Assembly: GCA_964490895.1 (NCBI GenBank)
Contig: CAZBEI010000101.1
Span: 1-41,433 of the forward strand
From: JACRAO01 sp964490895
Lineage (GTDB): Bacteria; Bdellovibrionota; UBA1018
Direction: 5' to 3'
DNA: 41,433 nucleotides
Shown: positions 1 to 7,734 of the stretch, piece after piece
How positions within the stretch are numbered: the stretch's first letter is position 1
Layout: each line of letters starts with the position of its first letter
Notes under the pieces: model-generated
The model's database searches: none
Told to the model about the DNA's origin: nothing
What the model saw: only the letters and a program-made list of their open reading frames with translations
Translations under genes and position numbers: made by a program

Positions 1-242
1 AAATTATATCTTCGAGGCTCTTTCGACAGCTCCCCAGTTGCTCCCTCAAATCTCCTCTTACAGATCTCCAAAGTCGCTCCCAAAGACTGCCCAAATTGCC
101 CGCTCTTTCTTCCAATCAATTCATCCTAATTGTAAAAGAACCACCCGACTCCAAAAAAACAGATCTGTCTAATGAAATGGATAAGGATGTGATTAGTAGC
201 GGAGTTAAAATTTCAAAGCAAGTAAATTTTAAAAAAATATTT
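1..242. other. window-edge segment, coding status unresolved
   Basis: No gene can be assigned with certainty. On the minus strand a frame opens at a TTG (117-119), preceded by an AGGA-like sequence, and stays open to the left edge. Its Gly/Lys/Glu/Arg-rich composition looks more like real coding than the two open plus-strand frames, which are rich in Ser, Leu, Pro and Gln as antisense shadows usually are. If real, it would be the gene downstream of the DUF167 gene in the same direction. The plus-strand alternative runs from the edge to a stop at 261-263 and would overlap the end of the DUF167 gene. Positions 120-242 show no other feature. Confidence 0.25.
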
Positions 243-548
243 CTAACAGCCCGCCGTAACTAGCAACCCTCGAATTTGCTCTTCCATATGGCTGCTTTTT
301 AAAAAAACATCTTTATTCCTAGAAGTTTCTCCTCGAATTAAAACCACCTGTGTGGCATTGAGCTTTTTCTTCAAAAAAGACAATAACTCCTCGTTTGCTT
401 TCCCATCCTGAGCTGGGGCATGAATCTTCACTTTGAGTCGCCCCGCACGTTCACCCACCACCTCCGTTTTTTTAGCTCCAGGCTGGACATACAGTCGAAG
501 CAGCATCCCATCTGCTTTTTTTTCTAACCAAGATGCAGTCTCTATCAC
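243..548 (-). CDS. yggU: DUF167/YggU family protein
   Basis: A 101-residue protein with the DUF167 (YggU) signature: VQPGAKKTEVVG near residue 21, then LKVKIHAPAQDGKANEEL, then LIRGETSRNKDV. Length and motif order match the family's small single-domain fold. The biochemical role of this family is not established. Its ATG (546-548) overlaps the stop of the upstream gene by 4 bp (ATGA), so the two are probably translationally coupled in one minus-strand operon with the Ppx-like gene. Identification is firm and the function is unknown. Confidence 0.9.
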   Translation of the reverse strand: MIETASWLEKKADGMLLRLYVQPGAKKTEVVGERAGRLKVKIHAPAQDGKANEELLSFLKKKLNATQVVLIRGETSRNKDVFLKSSHMEEQIRGLLVTAGC

Positions 549-940
549 AAGGATCTCACCTTCCTCTTTTTCGGAACTTTTCCCACTCGAGGATCCTCTT
601 TTAAAATCAAATCACAGACGCGGTTCACTTCTTCTTCAAAATTTTTATTCTGAGAGGGCAAAACCTGCCACCCTGTTGGACCTGCTCCAAAAAGCCTGAT
701 TGACCGCATTGAGCGCAATTCTTTTTTTAGGCTTTTATGGTGTTCTTTTGTTGTGGCAATCCAAACGCCGTTGTCTTTGAGATGATCTAACTTTTCTCTT
801 AAAATAAGAACAATCTTATCTTCGTCTGGAAATCTTGGAACATAAACCGCAACACAGCCAAACATGGGCTTTGTGTAAGGCGAAAGCTTGGCCAAGAGGT
901 CTAAAACAAATTCGTGGGGAATGGTTTTTTTTATTGCCAC
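545..940 (-). CDS. small TfoX N-terminal-like protein
   Basis: A 131-residue cytosolic protein without signal peptide. The segment TKPMFGCVAVYV near residue 23 resembles the start of TfoX N-terminal domain proteins (a Pro-Met-Phe-Gly turn followed by a beta strand), and the length suits a stand-alone domain of that kind. The C-terminus is basic (KVPKKRKVRSL). The start appears to be GTG at 938-940, inside the 3' end of the Ppx-like gene (10-bp overlap); no convincing Shine-Dalgarno is seen, so translation may depend on the upstream gene. It overlaps the DUF167 gene by 4 bp. The family assignment rests on a short motif and is tentative. Confidence 0.7.
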   Translation of the reverse strand: MAIKKTIPHEFVLDLLAKLSPYTKPMFGCVAVYVPRFPDEDKIVLILREKLDHLKDNGVWIATTKEHHKSLKKELRSMRSIRLFGAGPTGWQVLPSQNKNFEEEVNRVCDLILKEDPRVGKVPKKRKVRSL

Positions 941-1893
941 TGTTCGATAATCAGCCCAGTGCCCAACTGATAGGGGCTCACTTCAATTTCTGTGTACCCA
1001 AATTGGACCGCTAGGGTTTCGGCCATCACAAGTTTACCTAAAACTTTATCCATGCCCTGACCATTTTTTAAATTTTGATATCCATCTTCACTCAATAAAG
1101 AAAGCTTTTGAATTCTTTCTGTAAGATCCGAAACTTTGAGCGTTAAAGTTTTTTTAAACTCAGAACCCCCATTTAAGTATTGAACTAACTCAGCAAACTC
1201 AATACCCACAAATTTCCGTCGCCCCGCCATAAAAGTGGCTGACTCAATCTTTTTACGAATATCCGTTTGCAACCGATCGGCTGCTTCTTTGAAAGTTTTT
1301 GCAGGGTCAAAATATTGAGTAAAGGCAACTCGATATCCCAAATTAAACACTGTGCAATTCTGCCCCAAAACGCATTTTATCTTTTGTTGGCGTAGAACAG
1401 ACATAAGCTCAACGCTACGGCTCCCACTGTCTACTACTGCAAAATTGGGCAGGCCCTGGCTTCCCACGAGGTAGGCCAATTCTGACTCTCGCTCTTCTGA
1501 AGCGATTTCCATTTCTATCTTTAACTCTTTGGCAATTTCAGAAACAGCGACTTTATTTTTTGCCTCACGAAATGCGGCTGTTGCCACTGCTCTTATTTTC
1601 AAACTACCACCCTGTTTTTCGCATTCACTGATTTGATTTTGCAATGTCTTTTTAATTTCGATCAATTTTTCTCCGCTGATGACTCCCTGATTTTGAGAAA
1701 TATCATCTCCCACTCCAACTTTTATCTGTGTCAAAGAATGTTCGATGTAGTGACCTGACTTTATCTCGCCCACAGTCAGCTTAAAGTTATTGCTCCCCAT
1801 ATCAATCGCACAAAGGATACCTGTATCTATTGCAAAAACAGAGCATTCAAAAATACACAAACCTAACAAAATAAATCTCATTTTAAACCACAT
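931..1893 (-). CDS. secreted Ppx/GppA-family phosphatase relative
   Basis: A 320-residue protein with an N-terminal hydrophobic signal-like segment (FILLGLCIFECSVFA) followed by a Ppx/GppA actin-like ATPase-fold domain. The phosphate-1 motif AIDMGSNNFKLTVGE (about residues 29-43) is present, as are VATAAFREAKN and the EERESELAYLVG segment expected in exopolyphosphatase/pppGpp phosphohydrolases. The second phosphate loop, usually DIGGGSTEL, is DSGSRSVEL here, so catalysis may be altered. The protein is shorter than full Ppx (about 500 residues) and corresponds to the N-terminal two-lobe core. A Met at residue 5 (1879-1881) is an alternative start. The signal peptide is unusual because this family normally acts in the cytosol. 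It leads a tight minus-strand operon. Confidence 0.8.
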   Translation of the reverse strand: MWFKMRFILLGLCIFECSVFAIDTGILCAIDMGSNNFKLTVGEIKSGHYIEHSLTQIKVGVGDDISQNQGVISGEKLIEIKKTLQNQISECEKQGGSLKIRAVATAAFREAKNKVAVSEIAKELKIEMEIASEERESELAYLVGSQGLPNFAVVDSGSRSVELMSVLRQQKIKCVLGQNCTVFNLGYRVAFTQYFDPAKTFKEAADRLQTDIRKKIESATFMAGRRKFVGIEFAELVQYLNGGSEFKKTLTLKVSDLTERIQKLSLLSEDGYQNLKNGQGMDKVLGKLVMAETLAVQFGYTEIEVSPYQLGTGLIIEQWQ

Positions 1894-2006
1894 GCGGCTA
1901 CTGCTATCTCAATCTCAAAAAACAGTCAATGGGGTCGCAAAACAACCTGTACAACCTCCACCGGATAAGGCATAAAAAGCATCAACAATAATCGGAGGAA
2001 AATTTT

Positions 2007-2522
2007 ATGCCACAATCTCAACCCCAACTTAAACCCCAATTTCAAAAAGACTCTCTCGAAGGGAAAAAGCTTCCCGAAGTCAGTTTAGATGGAACCCATG
2101 GAAAAACTTTAAACCTACCCTCTGACTTAAAAGGAAAATGGGCTTTGTTTTATTTTTATCCCAAGGATGATACCCCTGGTTGCACGAAGCAAGCCTGTGG
2201 CTATCGAGACAACTATAGAACTTTCGAAAAAGAAGGGATCCTAGTATTTGGTGTAAGCTTGGACTCTGTTGAGTCCCACCTCAAATTTCAAAAAAAATAT
2301 GACTTAACCTTCCCTCTTCTCTCAGACCCAGAACACAAATTGAGCGACGCTCTTGGTGTTTATGGAGACAAAGAATTTGCTGGAAAAAAATACAAAGGAC
2401 TCAATCGAGACTCTTTTCTTGTTGATCCCAAAGGTGTGATCCGAAAAGTCTGGAGAAAAGTAAGGCCAGAAGAAACCATCGACGAAACGTTAAAAGGGTA
2501 TTTGGAGCTTAAAAAGAGCTAA
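2007..2522 (+). CDS. bcp: thiol peroxiredoxin, Bcp/PrxQ type
   Basis: A 171-residue peroxiredoxin that reduces hydrogen peroxide and organic hydroperoxides with thioredoxin-like donors. The motif DDTPGCTKQACGYRD contains the peroxidatic Cys59 and, five residues later, Cys64, the resolving position of alpha-helix-2 Bcp proteins. The downstream LFYFYPKDDTPG and GVSLDSVESHLKFQKKY segments are also typical. A 20-residue polar N-terminal extension precedes the usual start. A strong Shine-Dalgarno (CGGAGGA) sits 8-10 bases before the ATG. It is monocistronic in appearance; a hairpin lies between its stop and the next gene. Confidence 0.93.
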   Translation: MPQSQPQLKPQFQKDSLEGKKLPEVSLDGTHGKTLNLPSDLKGKWALFYFYPKDDTPGCTKQACGYRDNYRTFEKEGILVFGVSLDSVESHLKFQKKYDLTFPLLSDPEHKLSDALGVYGDKEFAGKKYKGLNRDSFLVDPKGVIRKVWRKVRPEETIDETLKGYLELKKS

Positions 2523-2546
2523 GACTATTGAACCCTCACATCTAAA

Positions 2547-2580
2547 GATCCGCTAAATATCTTGTTTATTCTAGCGGATC
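2547..2580. repeat. 9-bp perfect inverted repeat before the ATPase gene
   Basis: GATCCGCTA (2547-2555) and TAGCGGATC (2572-2580) form a perfect inverted repeat around a 16-base AT-rich spacer. The right arm ends exactly at the first possible ATG of the ATPase gene. No T-run follows, so a Rho-independent terminator is unlikely. An operator or a 5'-leader hairpin is more plausible. Confidence 0.5.
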
Positions 2581-4047
2581 ATGGCACTATTAGCACAGGA
2601 TGCGCTAATTATGGTTCTCTATGGCAGAAAAGAAGAAATTCGAAGATTAAAAGAAAAATATAGAAAAAATCAGGCGACCCTGATCGTTCTCTACGGGAGA
2701 AGAAGGGTGGGCAAAACAGCATTGGTTGAGTTTTCGTTCCAAAACGAAGTCTTATGGAAATTTGAGGGCCTAGAAGGAGCCTCTTCTCAAAGCCAGCTTA
2801 AAAACTTTCATCACCAACTCTGTTCCTACACTCAGACAAAAGCCAATCAAAAAAAACTCCCCTCTGAGGATTGGACAAAAAATTGGAATGACGCTTTTAA
2901 AGCCTTAGCAGAGGCTCTAAAAAAACAAAAAAGAAAACCTGTTATTGTTTTTTTTGATGAGTTCCAGTGGCTGGCTTCTATGCGCTCCCCATTTGTCTCC
3001 CTCTTCAAAAGCTATTGGGATAATTCATTTTCTAAGCTCACACACTGCCGGTTTGTCCTTTGTGGGTCTATTTCTTCTTTTATGGTAAAAAAAGTGATCC
3101 GCTCCAAAGCTCTCTATGGGCGTATTGATACAGAAATCAACCTTAAACCCCTTCTTCTTTTCGAAACACAGTTGTTTTTTGGAGGAAAACGAACAAACCA
3201 AGAAATCATTGAAATCGCAATGGCCCTCGGATGCATCCCGCAGTATCTAAAAGAACTCAATCCTAGCCTCAGCTTGAGGCAAAACTTAAATGAAAATGCA
3301 TTTTCTCAAAGTGGCTTTTTTTTTCAAGAGTTTAGTCGCCTCTTTATCAGTCACTTTGGAAAACATCCAATCTATCAAAATATGATAGAAAAACTTTCTC
3401 AAAAACCTCTGAATGCAGAAGAATTAGCAAAAAAATGTTCCTTAAAAACAGGTGGCAGATTTTCAGACCTCCTCTTTGATTTAGAACTTGCAGGCTTTAT
3501 AGAAAAAGTCACTCCAGTGCACAAATCTCTCTACAGCAAGCAGATTTGTTACCGAATTTATGACGAATACCTCCATTTTTATTTTCGATTTATTAAACCC
3601 AATCAAGCTCAAATCATTCAAGGGCATCTTGATTCGAGCTCACTCACTGGCCAACCCTCCTACCAGCAATGGCAGGGATTAGCTTTTGAAAGGCTTTGCA
3701 GAAAAAATGCACGACTCATTGCCGAATACCTCCGTTTTTCTGGAATCCAATACAAAGGTGGCTCCTGGTTTACCCGGCAGAAAAAAAACACTCCAGGAGC
3801 ACAAATTGACCTTCTTTTCGAAAGAGCAGATCGGGTTCTCACCGTTTGTGAAATGAAATATGTTGACTCTCTTTCTGGAGAAAAAATAACTCAAGAATTT
3901 GATCATAAAATTAAAATTCTCCAAAACGATTACCCGAAGTTTGGAATTCAAAAAGTACTCATTCTGGGCAAGAAAATAGCACCTCCAGAAAAAATCAAAA
4001 AATACTTTGATTGCATTTTATTTGCTGAGGATATTTTTTTTGATTAG
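2581..4047 (+). CDS. AAA ATPase with C-terminal DUF234-type nuclease-like domain
   Basis: A 488-residue P-loop ATPase of the archaeal-ATPase/DUF234 class. The N-terminal YGRKEEIRRL motif is followed by Walker A GRRRVGKTAL (about residues 39-48) and Walker B VIVFFDEFQW (121-130). A winged-helix-like middle follows, and the C-terminal region contains GAQIDLLF...VCEMKY, the D...ExK pattern of a PD-(D/E)xK nuclease-like core. Genes of this class are scattered and often accessory; the role is unknown, with mobile-element or defence functions suggested by context in other genomes. A second Met at residue 11 (2611-2613) is a possible start, because the first ATG abuts an inverted repeat and lacks a good ribosome site. 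It ends 10 bp from the convergent oxidase gene. Confidence 0.85.
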   Translation: MALLAQDALIMVLYGRKEEIRRLKEKYRKNQATLIVLYGRRRVGKTALVEFSFQNEVLWKFEGLEGASSQSQLKNFHHQLCSYTQTKANQKKLPSEDWTKNWNDAFKALAEALKKQKRKPVIVFFDEFQWLASMRSPFVSLFKSYWDNSFSKLTHCRFVLCGSISSFMVKKVIRSKALYGRIDTEINLKPLLLFETQLFFGGKRTNQEIIEIAMALGCIPQYLKELNPSLSLRQNLNENAFSQSGFFFQEFSRLFISHFGKHPIYQNMIEKLSQKPLNAEELAKKCSLKTGGRFSDLLFDLELAGFIEKVTPVHKSLYSKQICYRIYDEYLHFYFRFIKPNQAQIIQGHLDSSSLTGQPSYQQWQGLAFERLCRKNARLIAEYLRFSGIQYKGGSWFTRQKKNTPGAQIDLLFERADRVLTVCEMKYVDSLSGEKITQEFDHKIKILQNDYPKFGIQKVLILGKKIAPPEKIKKYFDCILFAEDIFFD

Positions 4048-4057
4048 CAACACTGCC

Positions 4058-5197
4058 TCACTCATACCCAAACATGCGTTTGTGCTTTGAAAGGATCCCC
4101 TCGCAAGTCTCAATGACAGGCCTAGGATCGTCGACCCCTCTCTCAAATGTGCCCCCATGCACCAGCTCCCCGCTCCTTGGGAAATAATAGTCCTCGCCAA
4201 AAAATAAAACGAAATCGAGGTCGCTCATCACAAAATCACGCCCACGTGTGATATAAACAAGCTGCCCTTTGACCGGAATAAGATTGTGATCCTCAAAAAT
4301 CTTTCGAGAGCCCAAACCCATGCAATTAAAAACAACAGGATGGCTTTTGTTTTTTAAAAATGCCATTAGCTCCTCTCGCGAATTAAATTTCCGCTGGACC
4401 ATCTCTGCAGCGCTGTCACCCGCTACACTCTCAAAAAGTTTTTTAAGATAGAGAGGCGTATCCACCAAAAAAGTCCCCACTGACTCTCCTGGCAGAGTGA
4501 CCCCCACGATAGGAAGTCTTTCATATTTTGTAATAGAAAGTCCCATTGCTCTAAACTGCTCAATCCCGGATTTATCAATCTCTGGGTGCTCGGGATCTCT
4601 TGCAACATACATGGTGATTTTTCTGACGTGAGAGTCATTTTCCTCAGATAATCTCTGAAATTTAAGATAAGAAACACTCTGAACCTGATGCATGAGTGAA
4701 GCAGTCTCTTGCGTTGTCTCTACCGAGATGGGGCTCCATAGAGCCCCCGCCACCATCGAGGTGGTATTTTCAAAGCGTTCTTTATAATAAAGAACAACTT
4801 TATAACCTTCTTTTAACAATCGATAGGCCGTACTTAGACCAATCACTCCCCCACCTAAAACTGCAACTTGAGTTTGCCCTTTGTCTATTTTACTCAACTC
4901 AGGCTGTGCCAATCTCAGTGCTTCCTCCACAGATCCCAAAGAAAGAGTAAACCCTGCTCCACCATGTCCATAATCATGAATCAAAGTGATCCCATCGAGC
5001 GCCTCTACTTCTAGCCTTATTCCACCTTGACGAAAGGGCCTAAGACCTGCCCGAAGAGACACCCCTTCACCCCCTATCTCTGCATGCTCGAGTGGAGGAG
5101 GCCTTGGATGATCCACCCCAAAAACAAGAGCAGAAAAAAGAACAATCCCAGAAATCAGGACAAAGGCAGTGAAATATTTAAGTCTTAAACACTTCAT
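4058..5197 (-). CDS. secreted FAD-dependent D-amino-acid-oxidase-like protein, circularly permuted
   Basis: A 379-residue protein with an N-terminal signal-like segment (residues 1-27). The FAD-binding Rossmann motif VAVLGGGVIGLSTAYRLL lies at about residue 111 instead of near the N-terminus. Before it, at about 49-97, sits a block that in D-amino acid oxidases forms the C-terminus: GLRPFRQGGIRLE followed by IHDYGHGGAGFTLSLGS. The protein ends just after YFPRSGELVHGGTFERG and a short helix, where that block would normally follow. The order therefore indicates a circular permutation of the DAO fold with a new N-terminus. Likely activity is flavin-dependent oxidation of a D-amino acid or related amine outside the cytosol, although flavoprotein export would be unusual. 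It has an AT-rich upstream region and no operon partner. Confidence 0.85.
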   Translation of the reverse strand: MKCLRLKYFTAFVLISGIVLFSALVFGVDHPRPPPLEHAEIGGEGVSLRAGLRPFRQGGIRLEVEALDGITLIHDYGHGGAGFTLSLGSVEEALRLAQPELSKIDKGQTQVAVLGGGVIGLSTAYRLLKEGYKVVLYYKERFENTTSMVAGALWSPISVETTQETASLMHQVQSVSYLKFQRLSEENDSHVRKITMYVARDPEHPEIDKSGIEQFRAMGLSITKYERLPIVGVTLPGESVGTFLVDTPLYLKKLFESVAGDSAAEMVQRKFNSREELMAFLKNKSHPVVFNCMGLGSRKIFEDHNLIPVKGQLVYITRGRDFVMSDLDFVLFFGEDYYFPRSGELVHGGTFERGVDDPRPVIETCEGILSKHKRMFGYE

Positions 5198-5282
5198 TTC
5201 TTTGTGTGATATACTTTTTAATTTAAAATAAGTAAATAAAATTAATTTAAATTATGGAATAAAATATTGACTCAATTTAAAA

Positions 5283-5435
5283 AAAATTATAAAAGCCTCC
5301 TCGAGCATAGGTCCCTATGCAGACAAAAGAATTGCATTTTACCGACAAAGAGTGGAAAAAATTTTAAGAGAGACAATAAAAACCTCAGGTGGCAACATTA
5401 TTGCTCGCGACGAAACAGTAAACGACCCAGAATAA
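5283..5435 (+). pseudogene. short gene remnant
   Basis: A stop-bounded frame without any normal start codon encodes about 50 residues with a natural-looking composition (ADKRIAFYRQRVEKILRE, then TSGGNIIARDETVNDPE). It lies in the otherwise gene-free 274 bp between the oxidase and the PIN gene. The lack of a start and the short length suggest the C-terminal tail of a lost gene. The family is not recognised. Confidence 0.3.
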
Positions 5436-5471
5436 TTCTACCTACACAAAACAGATTTAATTCAGCAAAGC

Positions 5472-5897
5472 CTAAATCGCAAGCACTTCTAAATATCCAA
5501 GACTGGCATATTCCTTAATTTTTAAGTCATCTGTCACCAAAGCTGCCTTCATATTTCGAGCAGTGGCAACAATGATTCTGTCTGCAGGATCTCCATGGAA
5601 ATTTCCAGGCAACCTAGTACTTTCTACAGCTATTTTTGGCAAAAGAGGTCCAAGCACAATTCCAGGAGCCAAGAGGGCTTGCTCTATCCAATCCATGCAC
5701 GAAACTGGAAAATTAATTTTACCCTTGGCTTCTAGCATAGCCACTTCCCAAACCGAGATAGCAGACACTAGGAGTGAGGAGTTTTTTGAAGCCCTTTCAA
5801 TCTGCAAAAGAGCTTTTGATGATTCAAGTTTTTTATCTCCGTTGACAAGCCATATCCAAACATGAGTGTCCAAAATAAGAGTTTTATTTGTCAGCAT
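5472..5897 (-). CDS. PIN-domain toxin (VapC-like)
   Basis: A 141-residue PIN-domain ribonuclease, the toxin half of a type II toxin-antitoxin module. Expected acidic residues are visible: Asp10 in ILDTHVWIW, the Glu in SAISVWEVAML, and the Asp pair in DPADRIIVATA. The final DDLKIKEY motif is also typical. It overlaps the upstream Phd-type gene by 14 bp on the same strand, the normal antitoxin-then-toxin arrangement. It is paralogous to the PIN protein at 6493-6891 (matching LDTHxWxW, SxISxWE and DPADxxxVATA motifs) but clearly divergent. The RNA target is unknown. Confidence 0.92.
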   Translation of the reverse strand: MLTNKTLILDTHVWIWLVNGDKKLESSKALLQIERASKNSSLLVSAISVWEVAMLEAKGKINFPVSCMDWIEQALLAPGIVLGPLLPKIAVESTRLPGNFHGDPADRIIVATARNMKAALVTDDLKIKEYASLGYLEVLAI

Positions 5898-6126
5898 TCC
5901 ACTTTTCGCCAGTGGGTTCTAGGATGGAGCCATGATAAGACACGGTTCCCTTTAAAAACCCAAACAAAGCGCGCGTGCTTTCTGCTGGTACTGCAACCAG
6001 TTTAGCTACGGGTCGGCCGTGCTTTGTAACTAATACTTCTTCGTGAGTTTTTTGGATATCATCCATAATCTGAAGACACTTGGCTTTAAATTTTCCTGCA
6101 GGCATAACCATAAGATCTTGCACCAT
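5884..6126 (-). CDS. Phd/YefM-family antitoxin
   Basis: An antitoxin of up to 80 residues: an N-terminal Phd/YefM DNA-binding fold (KFKAKCLQIMDDIQ, VLVTKHGRPVAKLV) and a variable C-terminal tail that would bind the PIN toxin. Three in-frame ATGs are possible (residues 1, 6 and 8). Alignment with the paralogue at 6251, which begins MKQIAVSKFKATC, favours residue 6 (4-base steps around 6109-6111), which would give about 75 residues. An AAAGGA sequence is closer to the first ATG. It likely represses its own operon through the palindromic sites at 6163-6236. Confidence 0.9.
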   Translation of the reverse strand: MVQDLMVMPAGKFKAKCLQIMDDIQKTHEEVLVTKHGRPVAKLVAVPAESTRALFGFLKGTVSYHGSILEPTGEKWNADK

Positions 6127-6162
6127 CCTTTACTTTTTAAATGGTAACATAGTCATAATCAA

Positions 6163-6236
6163 TGGTCAAATTTTTAATCCGTGGTGGCATAAAGAGTTGT
6201 GATTGACCATGGTCAGTGACCATGATATCATATGAT
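6163..6236. promoter_or_regulatory. palindromic operator between two divergent toxin-antitoxin operons
   Basis: The 124-bp divergent intergenic region contains a perfect palindrome TGACCATGGTCA (6204-6215), an extra half-site TGACCA (6217-6222) and an isolated TGGTCA (6163-6168). Two overlapping palindromes follow: ATGATATCAT (6222-6231) and ATCATATGAT (6227-6236). Phd-family antitoxins bind short palindromes, so this is a likely shared operator. The half-site at 6163 lies closer to the left operon and the palindromes sit directly before the right one. Confidence 0.65.
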
Positions 6237-6250
6237 CAGGAGTGATAGCG

Positions 6251-6496
6251 ATGAAGCAAATTGCAGTTTCTAAGTTTAAAGCAACTTGTTTGGCCCTTTT
6301 ACAGAGGGTTTCAAAAACAGGGCAACCTCTTTTGATTACAAAAAAGGGCCAACCCTTAGCTCAGGTCATTTCTCCACCTCCCCGTAAAGGAGATAAAAAA
6401 ACATGGCTTGGCTCTTGTTCTCAAACCGCTGAACTCACCGGGAATCTGATTGAACCTGTCGCTCCACAAGCAGATTGGGATATTTATAAAAAATGA
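6251..6496 (+). CDS. Phd/YefM-family antitoxin
   Basis: An 81-residue Phd-type antitoxin. The DNA-binding half is MKQIAVSKFKATCLALLQRV and LLITKKGQPLAQVI; the tail (ELTGNLIEPVAPQADW) would wrap the cognate PIN toxin. I chose the ATG at 6251 over an in-frame GTG at 6242 because AGGAG (6238-6242) lies eight bases before it and the protein start then matches the paralogue. It overlaps the PIN gene by 4 bp (ATGA). The toxin-binding tail differs strongly from that of the divergent antitoxin, which would favour specificity between modules. Confidence 0.92.
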   Translation: MKQIAVSKFKATCLALLQRVSKTGQPLLITKKGQPLAQVISPPPRKGDKKTWLGSCSQTAELTGNLIEPVAPQADWDIYKK

Positions 6497-6891
6497 GTTC
6501 GTATTTATTAGATACTCATATTTGGCTTTGGAGTTTAGTAGATCCGCAAAAGCTCAAGCTAAAAATCAGAAAAGAATTAGAAAATCCACAAAATGAACTC
6601 TGGCTCTCTCCCATCAGTATCTGGGAAGCTCTCTTGCTAGGAGAAAAAGGCAGAATAAAAATGACTCCGGATCCAGTGCGCTGGGTGAGGGCTGCCCTAA
6701 AAAACACACCTTTTCAGGAAGCAACACTCAATGGCGAAGTGGCATTTGCTTCGCGCTCGATCCAATGGACTCACGCAGATCCTGCAGATTGCTTTTTGGT
6801 GGCAACGGCTCTTGTTTTTGATTTAACTTTGATTACAGCAGATCGAAATATTTGGAAATACCCTGGTGTTAAGTGCCTCAAAAATTCTTAA
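6493..6891 (+). CDS. PIN-domain toxin (VapC-like)
   Basis: A 132-residue PIN-domain ribonuclease. Visible motifs are LLDTHIWLW (first Asp), SPISIWEALLL (Glu), and DPADCFLVATA with ITADRNI (distal Asp residues), so the metal site looks complete. It is coupled to the upstream Phd gene by an ATGA overlap. It is the second of two paralogous modules arranged head to head around one operator region. No other gene is obviously co-transcribed with it. Confidence 0.92.
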   Translation: MSSYLLDTHIWLWSLVDPQKLKLKIRKELENPQNELWLSPISIWEALLLGEKGRIKMTPDPVRWVRAALKNTPFQEATLNGEVAFASRSIQWTHADPADCFLVATALVFDLTLITADRNIWKYPGVKCLKNS

Positions 6892-6902
6892 ACAGGCAGC
6901 CC

Positions 6903-7541
6903 TCATTTTTTTGTGTGTTCGCGTGCAACCCGCAGTAAATCTGCCATCACACCAGAGGCAGTCCTCTCAGCTCCAGCTCCAGGCCCACGAATGACCAAGG
7001 GTTGCTCTTGGGGATAACGTTTTGTTGTGATCACAAACATATTGTCTGCACCCCTTAAACTCGCAAAGGGGTGGGTTTTGGGATAGGCTTTCAATCCAAC
7101 CGAGATTTCTCCACCTGCTTGAATCGAGGCCACGTAGCGTAAGACTTCTCCACGGGCTTCGGCCGCTTTTATTCTCTCATTAAACTCGGCATCATATTCA
7201 GACAGCCGCGCCATAAAGTCTTGAACAGAAATATTGGGGTCTCGGAGTGGCTCTGGCACTAAACTATCAATCTTAATATCTGAGAGTTCTCTAGAGTCAT
7301 TGGGATCCATAGCTCGGTCTAAAATGAGAGCTTTTCTTGCAACATCAACTCCCGAATAATCATCTCGAGGATCAGGTTCAGTGTACCCCAGTTCCTTTGC
7401 CTTTCGCACGACATCAGAAAACTTGCTCCCCGGAGTATAAGAATTCAAACTAAAGGAAAGAGTTCCAGAGAGCACCCCTTCGATCATAAGGATTTTATCG
7501 CCTGTATCTTGTAAATCTCGAATGGTACTAAAAACAGGCAA
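6903..7541 (-). pseudogene. 5'-truncated homoserine dehydrogenase
   Basis: The reading frame (212 residues from a TTG) holds only the catalytic and C-terminal parts of homoserine dehydrogenase: IEGVLSGTLSFSLN, AKELGYTEPDPRDDYSGVDVARK with the catalytic Asp and Lys, and GPGAGAERTASGVMADLL near the end. This pattern is closest to the ThrA-type C-terminal half. The NAD-binding Rossmann domain, and any aspartokinase domain, are absent. The frame continues upstream for about 40 unrelated codons to a stop without homologous sequence. Without the dinucleotide fold it should not reduce aspartate semialdehyde, so I call it a truncated pseudogene left by a rearrangement. Confidence 0.8.
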
Positions 7542-7734
7542 CGCTGCTTTAAAAATAAGATGGGCTACTTCCCATCTACACTGAGATAGGTTTTTTATTT
7601 TTATGGGCTTCTTAACAGAGCACCAATCCCATTGAAATTAAATGCTTTAATTTTTCATGTACCCAAAGAGCTAGCCCGGAAAAGCACTGCCTTGACTTGG
7701 GGGGCAAAAGCTGATAAAAAAGCTTTAGTAATTT

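Noticed and set aside
5267..5518. 83-residue plus-strand frame starting at TTG
   Set aside because: Arg/Asn/Ser-rich composition, no ribosome site, and overlaps the 3' end of the PIN gene; a different frame in the same stretch looks more like a gene remnant.
7559..7600. GATGGG/CCCATC hairpin with a T-rich run to its right
   Set aside because: Only six pairs, and the T-run begins well after the stem; there is no plus-strand gene ending just before it, so it is not a convincing terminator.
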